24,942 nt of DNA from CAWVWF01 sp963933885 (GTDB lineage Bacteria > Bacteroidota > Bacteroidia > Flavobacteriales_C > GCA-002722245): positions 1-24,942 of the forward strand of contig CAWVWF010000025.1 of NCBI GenBank assembly GCA_963933885.1. The letters run 5' to 3'. The translations under genes and the position numbers were made by a program. The notes beneath the pieces were generated by a model. The model was not told the origin of the DNA, searched no databases, and saw only the letters and a program-made list of their open reading frames with translations. Below, in pieces: positions 5,604-14,300 of the stretch; within the stretch, counting starts at the first letter, position 1, and the number at the start of each line of letters is the position of its first letter.

Positions 5604-8315
5604 TTGAAAAACACGCTTCTTTATTTGTTTTGCCTGTCCTCCTTATTTCTTATAGGCCATTCTCCCTCCTCTTCATTGAAGGGGCAAATCAATATTAAAT
5701 ATCTTGAACACCTTGTTAAAGTTGGTGTTGATGAAGTTCGTGGGACGAAAAATTTAAAACCATTAGTAAACGATTCTACTTTATATATCGCCGCACAATT
5801 TCATTCTAGATATCTGCTGAGTATTAAAAAGCTTTCGCATGCAGAAAGAAATGATACGATGACAACCCCTCAAATGAGGGCTGACTATTTTGGTGCGATT
5901 AATTATGGTGTTGGAGAAAACATATTGTACATCCCATTTGATGGTAAGATGAAATCTAAAAAAGGAAAGATTTACAACATCAACACCTATCAGGATGCTG
6001 CTGAAGCTATGGTTAGAGGTTGGGTTAACTCTAAAGGGCATTACAAAAACATAATAACTTCTAACTACGAAATAACTGGACTAGCTATTATAGTTGATTA
6101 CGAAAAGAAGAGAATGTATGCCGTTCAAAAGTTTGCAGAGGTTTATTTTAAATACGACTTCGAAGAAAACAAAAGCATGTTTGCTTTTTCAAACTATGTT
6201 GCTCCTCCAGCTATAAGTTCTCATGATGATATTACTTGGGAAGAATACAAAGAGAAATATCCATACAAGATAAAGCCTTTGGATAAGACTGATGATGACT
6301 ACCTCCCTGCTATGGCAGCATTGAACAAGTCTGTTGGTTTTCAAAGGCTAAAGGTTGTAAAGAGTAATGTGTTTCTAGAAATGGATGTCAATGCTGATGG
6401 ACTGCTCAACTTCCTTTCTAAAAACAAAGATGGATTGGCGATCGAATATATCAATTACATCCCTTTCGATTGTGGTAATGATGATTACTACAACCTTCCT
6501 TCTAGAAGAAATAACAAGTCTCAACTTTCTGACACATTACTTATTCCAGTCTATAGAAAAAGCTTAATTAAAGGTTTTAAACCTAGAAGAAAGTCTGCAA
6601 TGACGAGGATGAAAAAGGAAATGAAATCAAAAAAGGAGAATGACGACAGAGGTGTTTTCCAGAAAATGATTGATGGATATAACATGCCTTATTATCCAGA
6701 TAAGTTCAAATACCGTATTGCCAAATTACCAAAGAATGTTGCTGGTGGATATTATGAAATGAACTTGGTATATATTAAAAACAGACAAATATATCGTGTG
6801 CAACATTTCACGGGAATATGTGGTGAGTTCTATCAAGAGTTCAATGAACTTGATTATGTATCAGCTTTCGGAGAAGTGGAATACGTACCTGTTCCAAGAG
6901 AAAGAAATCTAAATTTCGACTTTCATTTTAAGAGGGGTGTTTCCACTTATAGTTATGCCGATTTGAAACCTGTTTTGGATTCATTAACTGAAGATGCCTT
7001 TATCGTTTTGTCTGCAGAAATTGATGCATTCTCATCTGTTGAAGGATCTGCAAGAATCAACAAAGAAATACAACACAAGAGAGCTCAATCAATCATTCAA
7101 GCTTTTGAAAGTAAGCAAGCAGCTAAGATTAAACCTACTATTAATACCTATACAAGTTGGGATTTATTTAAAAATCAAATAACAGAAAACGATGAACTCG
7201 CGAGTCTTCGTGGATTAGATTCTCTAGGATTGGTTGAAAAACTGAAAGACAAAAAGTTCACTAGTTCCATCGAACCATTCCTAAAAAAGCAAAGGATCGC
7301 TAACGTGAAAATTAAAACACTATTTGATTTGAACGATAAGACACTACCAAATTTCATAAAGCGAGAATATGTTTATCATCAAAAACGAATGCGTGAAAAA
7401 AAGGAGAATTATGATACCTATAAAGTAAATAATAAACGTGACTCAATGCAGCGTGAAAGAATGAAAGTGAGTATCATGAAAGAGTTAGACACCTTAAAAA
7501 GCATCCAGTTGTTTGTTTTCAATAAGATTAAATCAGGTCAATTTAAACCTTCTTTTATTCATGAGTTAGATTATCAAAGTGTTGATTGGACTACAGATGT
7601 TTTTCTAAATCACTTTTATATGGAAGAGTATTTTAAAGTAGCCGATAACAAGAGAAGCTTCATAATTGATAAATTTGAAAAGTATACGCAAAATGGTGAC
7701 TTCTATCCTAAAGGTGCATATAATTACCTTAGATACTTGGTTAAGAAATGGGACGGAAAGAAAGCTTTACCTACGCTTAAAACTGAGGAAGTTCAAAACC
7801 TATTAGAGAATATCGGATATCAACATCCTGAATTAAAAGGAGACTTACAGAAACTTAAAATTAACTTTTGGTTCAAGGCTGCCGAATATCATTTTATAGA
7901 GAAAGAAACCAATCTTAAAAATGAATACTTAACAAGAATTTTTCTCTACTACAGAGATAGAGAATTAACTGAGGATCATGCTTTGAAATTGGCGAAATTC
8001 TTTGTCCACTTTGAGTATTATCAACCTGCTTATGTCATCCTAAATAAGTTCCTTCCAACTACAAAAAACGAAGATATTATAACTTACATATTCAAGCTTA
8101 ACAATTACAACAACATAGAAAACAATAACGATGAATTCGCCGAAGCTTGTATTAAGATCCGTGAAAAAATATCAAAACAAAGTTGGTGTGATATGTTTGT
8201 AGGGCCATGTAATATTAGCTTCCAAGTTTTTGATCATGAAGGCTTGAGAAACTTCTATTGTGCAGAATGCTCTGAATTGAAGAATAAAATCCAAAAGATT
8301 TTAACTGAAGATTAG
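5604..8315 (+). CDS. Exported CAP-domain protein with OmpA-like segment
   Basis: This 903-residue protein starts at a TTG codon. That start is chosen because a clear signal peptide follows at once (MKNTLLYLFCLSSLFLIG) and the open frame upstream has no ATG back to the TAA at 5550. Residues 33-183 form a CAP/SCP-like domain (PF00188). The pocket residues are recognisable: H79 (LSHAER), E105 (GVGENI) and H146 (WVNSKGHYKNI), then the closing strand YAVQKFAEVYF. Residues 438-505 resemble an OmpA C-terminal domain: FDFHFKRGVSTYSYADLKPVLDSL, then IDAFSSVEGSARINKEIQHKRAQSI. The usual peptidoglycan-contacting Asp of the HTD motif is absent while the RA arginine is kept. The remaining C-terminal 400 residues are helical and charged with no named domain. 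There is no lipobox or T9SS tail, so a periplasmic place is inferred. The gene ends at a terminator shared with the convergent giant gene. Confidence 0.8.
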   Translation: MKNTLLYLFCLSSLFLIGHSPSSSLKGQINIKYLEHLVKVGVDEVRGTKNLKPLVNDSTLYIAAQFHSRYLLSIKKLSHAERNDTMTTPQMRADYFGAINYGVGENILYIPFDGKMKSKKGKIYNINTYQDAAEAMVRGWVNSKGHYKNIITSNYEITGLAIIVDYEKKRMYAVQKFAEVYFKYDFEENKSMFAFSNYVAPPAISSHDDITWEEYKEKYPYKIKPLDKTDDDYLPAMAALNKSVGFQRLKVVKSNVFLEMDVNADGLLNFLSKNKDGLAIEYINYIPFDCGNDDYYNLPSRRNNKSQLSDTLLIPVYRKSLIKGFKPRRKSAMTRMKKEMKSKKENDDRGVFQKMIDGYNMPYYPDKFKYRIAKLPKNVAGGYYEMNLVYIKNRQIYRVQHFTGICGEFYQEFNELDYVSAFGEVEYVPVPRERNLNFDFHFKRGVSTYSYADLKPVLDSLTEDAFIVLSAEIDAFSSVEGSARINKEIQHKRAQSIIQAFESKQAAKIKPTINTYTSWDLFKNQITENDELASLRGLDSLGLVEKLKDKKFTSSIEPFLKKQRIANVKIKTLFDLNDKTLPNFIKREYVYHQKRMREKKENYDTYKVNNKRDSMQRERMKVSIMKELDTLKSIQLFVFNKIKSGQFKPSFIHELDYQSVDWTTDVFLNHFYMEEYFKVADNKRSFIIDKFEKYTQNGDFYPKGAYNYLRYLVKKWDGKKALPTLKTEEVQNLLENIGYQHPELKGDLQKLKINFWFKAAEYHFIEKETNLKNEYLTRIFLYYRDRELTEDHALKLAKFFVHFEYYQPAYVILNKFLPTTKNEDIITYIFKLNNYNNIENNNDEFAEACIKIREKISKQSWCDMFVGPCNISFQVFDHEGLRNFYCAECSELKNKIQKILTED

Positions 8316-8343
8316 TAGTTTTATAAAACTAACCTTTATAGGT

Positions 8344-8378
8344 ATACTTCCAACGAATATTAAGTTCGATGGAAGTAT
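8344..8378. terminator. Bidirectional terminator between convergent genes
   Basis: ATACTTCCA(A)CGAA pairs with TTCG(A)TGGAAGTAT: a 13-bp stem with one A-A mismatch and a 7-base loop. It lies between the stops of the CAP-domain gene (8315) and the giant gene (8397), with T-rich sequence after it on the plus strand. It can serve both. Confidence 0.75.
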
Positions 8379-8396
8379 TTAGTTTATTGATAATAC

Positions 8397-11300
8397 TTAT
8401 CTAATAATTATAGTTTTTGTGTAAATATATTTTCTAGAGTTTTTAATTGAAACAGTATATATACCAGCTGGAAGATTTAAAGTTAAAGGAATACTTGAGA
8501 AAGTATTTAATCTTGAATAAGTATAAACAATTTGGCCAAAAACATTCGTCAAAACACATTCCATAATCGGCTGAAGAGGTGATAGTCTAGCAGTGAATTT
8601 TCCATCTGAAGGGTTTGGAAATAGTACTACCTCTACGTTGTCTTGGAATTTAAAATATTCATCTGAAATTGTATGAAAAACTGTGTTTGTTCTAATTGGT
8701 AAATTATAATCAAAGTAAATATCAGCAGAGTTATTTATTCTATCCATTTGTTCAACCGATTCTTTTGGTAGAATAGTAAACTCAACATAACCATTACTTG
8801 CATCTCCACTATCAATCTCAGTTGGTAACTCTATCCCAATAAATTCAAATGTCATAACCCCATCTTTTGTTATAGATCGTTTACAATTGTGACTAGAATG
8901 GAAATTAGAGATTGAATTCCAATTTAATTTTTTACTTAACGAATCAGTAATCCTAACAATAGTAGCCATATATGTTCCTTTGTTTTGAAAAAGTATCCTA
9001 TATCTAAGTCTTTGAGTTTTCTGAATGAAATGCTCATTAGATTCTCCAATAGGAAATGCATGTTTTTCATTTGGATCAATAGATCCTTTTATCGTTTGAG
9101 TATACAAATTTGTATTGTCATTTAAATCACAATCAGTTTCTCCAGATGAGATATAAGCCTGTACAAGTACTTCCTCTCCTATTCCTGATTGAATCGAAGC
9201 GTTTAAATTCAGATCAAATGACATTGTTTGTCCTGTTTTAATACTATCAATATCCCATGTTAAAGAGTGATTGGAATAGCTTGTCCATGCTGTAGTTGAT
9301 GATATAGCGGTGAACTCTTCAGGTAATTCTACCTGAAGGTTAACGTTTGTTGCATTTCTCGATCCATTGTTAGTTATTGTAAAATTGTAATCCATATCAA
9401 AACCGGGCCTTACTACTGTTGTAGATAGCTCTATATCTAGATCTGGAGCCAAACAATTAGAGATAAATGGAATGTATGAAATTGCTGAGTCTCCTATGTT
9501 ATCAATGATAACTGTATCCAGGCAGTTTGAAGCCCATGAATTATTATTAACTCCAGATATTACATAAGTTCCAACGTCCACATAAGTCATGAAACTACCC
9601 GCACTACTCATGAAAACACTTCTGGAATTCTCAGGATGTGTAATCTTAACTTCTTTACCTGGTAAGGTAATCTCATTAGAGTCTTTGATACAATTTTCAT
9701 TTTCATCTAAGTATGAAATGACTGTTATTTTAGCTGGAAGTTCTTCAGTGATTAACATACAATTATTGATTACTGGTGATTGAACAGTTTGTATAACACC
9801 AGATGGCCAGTATACTTTTACTAACTCAATTTGAGTTGCATCAGCTAGTCCAATCAGTTGCTTAAACCCACCTTGCGCACCAAGCCCACCTGACTGCGCT
9901 GAAATTTGTCTGCTTTGCGTTACGTATTTACCATTTATCCAAGCACTTACTTCTACTCTTGCGCCAATTCCATTTTTATTAGTTGTACTTCCTTGTAAAG
10001 TAAAACACATTGAATTTGAACAGCTTCCTTTGCTGTTTTGGAACAGAAAGTTTTTCGTGTAAGTACCAGAAGACATCACCTTATGATTGGCTATGAAAAT
10101 ATCATAATCACCATCGTTATCATAATCAGCAGTTGCTACTCCAAAAGATTCTCCACCACTTAATGTAATGTTGTTTGTAATTGAAGTAAAGCTATTGTCC
10201 TGATTGTTTACATAAATAAAATTGGCTTCGGAATTATCGTTAGTTACAATTAAATCCAACCAACCATCATTATTTATATCACTCCAAGCACTACCATGTG
10301 AGCTTCCTAAATCCGTAACAATAGCACCTTGTGTTATTGTTGTAAAGGTACCATTCCCGTTATTCTCATATAGCATATTTGTTTGATTTTTAGAAGAATT
10401 TGTCACAAATAAATCTATCCATCCATCATTGTTATAATCGCCCCAAGATGCACCAACAGAATTCATTCCGTCATTAACAATATCACCTGTCACAACCTCT
10501 TCAAAGTCTCCATGACCAATATTTCTATATAAGTTATTATTCTCTCCATGACTATTCGCTACAAAAACATCGAGGTAGCCATCATTATCATAATCGGCCC
10601 ATATTGCAGTAATTGAATGAGAGGCATTTTTTGTTAGGATTGAATTGGTTACCGAAGTGAAACCACCTGAGCCATCGTTTTCATAAAGACTATTTTGATG
10701 TGTTGGAAAATAGTCTGTTACGTATAAATCCAGATATCCATCATTATTATAATCAACCCAAGAAGCACCATGTGCATATGTGTTCGCTTCGATGACATCA
10801 CCAGAATTTATTTTGACAAAAGCTCCATTTCCTTGATTCTCATATAAGAAATTAGGTGATCCGATATTGTTGGAAACAAACAAGTCAAGATCTCCATCAT
10901 TATCGTAATCGCCCCAAGTACCTCCAAGTGAACTTCCTAGATCTGTTACAATTGAACCCGTTGTTACTTTTGAAAATGTACCATTTCCTTCATTGTGATA
11001 TAAGAAATTTGGTTCGTTTTTTTCATAATTTGCAACGAACAAATCAATGAATCCATCATTATCATAATCTCCCCAAGCCATTCCCCAGGTATTCGCCAAA
11101 TCGTCTAATCCAGCTGAATTCACCTGATCGTATGAAGAGTATGGATCGTAATAAAGAGAAACTGTTGGTAACGTATCTCCACAAACTCTTTTTCCCCCTA
11201 TTTCAGTTCTTATGTAATCACCAAGTTTAAAACTGTTATCCAAATCAGCTTTAAACCTTAGGAAAACAGTATTGGAATCTGGACTTAATACACCAGGGAT

Positions 11301-14300
11301 AGTTGCTGGTAATTCCATATTAGAATGAGAGAAGGAGTATTTGTTGTTTGCAAAAACAGGATTACTAATTGAAGAGAAATCAATCGTTTCTGGGAATTTA
11401 ATTTTAGAAGAGTCTAAAACGATTGAAATACCTCCTACACTGCTAGAACTTACTTTAACGAATAAATCCTTTACATGTCCAAGTTTCACAGATGAAAACT
11501 CCACTTCCAAATTCACTTCAGGTGAACATGATGCGTTATCATATCCTCTAATTCTAGATTGAAGTTCTGACGGATTTGGTACAACAAACAATTTATAATA
11601 ATTCCAATCACAGCCATATAATTCTGGATCATTTGGATATCCATAACAATCATATCCTGTTTTTAAAACAAGTGTATCTCTATGACATGAGTTGTAAATG
11701 CTACTGATGTTGTATGTTTTACTTTGATTTGTAGAAAAACTACCCAATTGGAAAACACCATTTTGAGGAATTATGAACGACTGTGTACTAGGATCCCATA
11801 AGCTATCCATCAGTAAAGTCCCATCTAAAGTATAAGGAACAACAAAACCGTTGGTTACACTAGCCGAACCAGTATTCTTAACATTTATTTCCCAAGTTAC
11901 TGTTGGGCCATTTCCAGTTATTGTTTGTTGAGATGCTGTAATTGTTAATGCTCCCCTTCTATATCTCATTCTATCGCTTGTGCTATATTGATGTTCTATG
12001 TTAGTAGCTCCACCAATACGCGCCTCTTTATTTAACGTGAAGTCCCAATCTATATTCTGATAAGTATCGATAGGAACAATAGCACAATTAGGTTTTAAAT
12101 AAATAAGTACCCTTCCATTAAATCCATCATCACTAAAATTCACATTACCAATACTGTCTACATAAGCTTCTCTTAAATTTAATACAGCACTATTGCTCGA
12201 ATTATTCAAATTGGTCTGCGTAAAATTGATGTTATTAACGGTTTCTCTTTTATAGGAATTTAAGTACTTTGTTCTTTGTTGATAAATACTAACACTGGTG
12301 ATTTCATATCCAGCAGGAAGATTAACAGTAACATCTTTAATGTGTGCCCAATTCCTATATTCATAAGGAAACAAATCACCCCCTGCATGATTGTTATCTC
12401 CAATTTGAAAATAGAAATATTGATGGATGTTTTGGGTACAAGATGTTACTGTTCTATTTGTTTTTGATCCTGATGTGAAACCGTAACCAACCAAGGTTAT
12501 GTAGCTTTTTCTGGTATCACACCCCATCTGATTTTCAACTGTGGGATTTGCATTGCTGCCCAAATAAACTTTTCCAGAGATAAGCGTTTGTAATAAAGTT
12601 GCTCCAGGATTAGAGATTACCTTGTGATGTATATAGATTATAATCGAATCATTGTTTGAATAACTTAAACCATTTAATGCTATTTCACCATTCGCTACTA
12701 AAGAAGATAGGCTATAATCGAAGATTGTTTTTAAAGAATCATTTATTCTTGTTGATACATAGGGAATATTATCAATTGTGAATGTGGTTGCTGAATTTGA
12801 ATTATAATATCGTAATTCTGCATTTATAACTTCGAAATGTGTTCCATTTGGAACTTCGATACTTGCATAGCCATAATTCCAAGAACTACCAATGTTAGAT
12901 TTTACTAGACCGCTGATTTTTGTTGTTATAGAATCACCAACCATAACCCTTCTTTTATTGATTAGATTTTGATTTAAGACGCCAGAAGCATCTGGTAGCC
13001 CGTCTGAATTATTATCAGGACTTCCAAAACTAATTCTTTCACTGGTTAAGTTTTGCATCCACAAACCTTCGCAATCTGTATTGTCACTACAATGCAAAAC
13101 GGTTATAGGTGCATAAGTAATACAAGAAAGTGGCATTCTATAAGGGGTTATACAATTGGTATCTAAAGAATAAAAGAGTTCCATCCCAACCTGTTTTTCA
13201 ATATTTGTAGACACTTCGGCTAAAGAGGAATCTAAAATTAAATTAATATTTATAGAAGCCCGATCCCAATTAATTCCAAGCGGAGAACCGAATCGAGCAA
13301 TTACTTTTTCGTTAACTTGATCAATTACAATTGATGCTGGTTGTATTGTCGATAAACCATTTTTAAATGTTATGTCAGAAACTGTCCCCCCAAGCTTTAA
13401 ACCTTTAGGAATAAAAAACTCAACCTCGTAAGCACTGTTACTATTTGTAATTCCAGGTGTAAATGAAGCACTTGTTAAAGTGAAAGAAAATTCACCTTCT
13501 TCGTCGTGATTCAAACTTGCTGGACCTTCAGAGAATGCAGTGAAATTTGATGTGTTTTCTAATGCTGGCAAACCTTCTTTGTTGTTGAACTGATAAGTTT
13601 GACCATTACAGCCATCTTGATAACTTAAATCGTATTGCCATCCTGTTAGTTTGATTTTTTGACATTTATCACTTGAACATGTAAATTGATTCCACCTTAC
13701 CCAAACAGAATCACCAGGTTGAATTTCAGGTAATAGAACTGTAACAGAGAATTTTGGGTTTGATACTAAAGTGTTTAAACAGTCCCATTCCCCGCTTGTA
13801 TATGCAGAAGTTGATGAAAGTGAAGAAAGTGAAGTATAAGAGGATTGAATTGAGCTTTTAATCTCAAAAGATGCCTCATCAATTGCTGTAAACGAATTGG
13901 TCATTGGCATTTCTATATTTAATACTGTATTGAATGAAACACCATTTCCTTTATTTACAAATAAGATAGATTGTTCATCTGCAGCCCCATCAACACAGGT
14001 TCCAAAACTAGAAGAAACAGTTCGTTCAATATCTGGCAAAAACAACAAAACTTCGGTGCTAATAGTTTGTATATCCCCAGTGGTTACTTGATTTGAACAA
14101 TCCCAGACTAGTTGCATACTTGTACTCGTGTTTTGACAACCGACTACTTTTAAATACTCAACAATCACAATCGTTTCTCCCTTATCTAACAAAGCATCAC
14201 CATTACCAAATGCCTCAATAGTTGTTTGGTTAATTAAAATAGTGTCAAGACCTATTAATGTTCCATGATTCAAAGAATCTAGTGTTAAGACACTTGTATC

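Noticed and set aside
10095..11080. Repeated CCATCATTATCATAATC-type words as an intergenic repeat array
   Set aside because: They are the coding repeats of the VCBS/FG-GAP domain in the giant gene and remain in frame.
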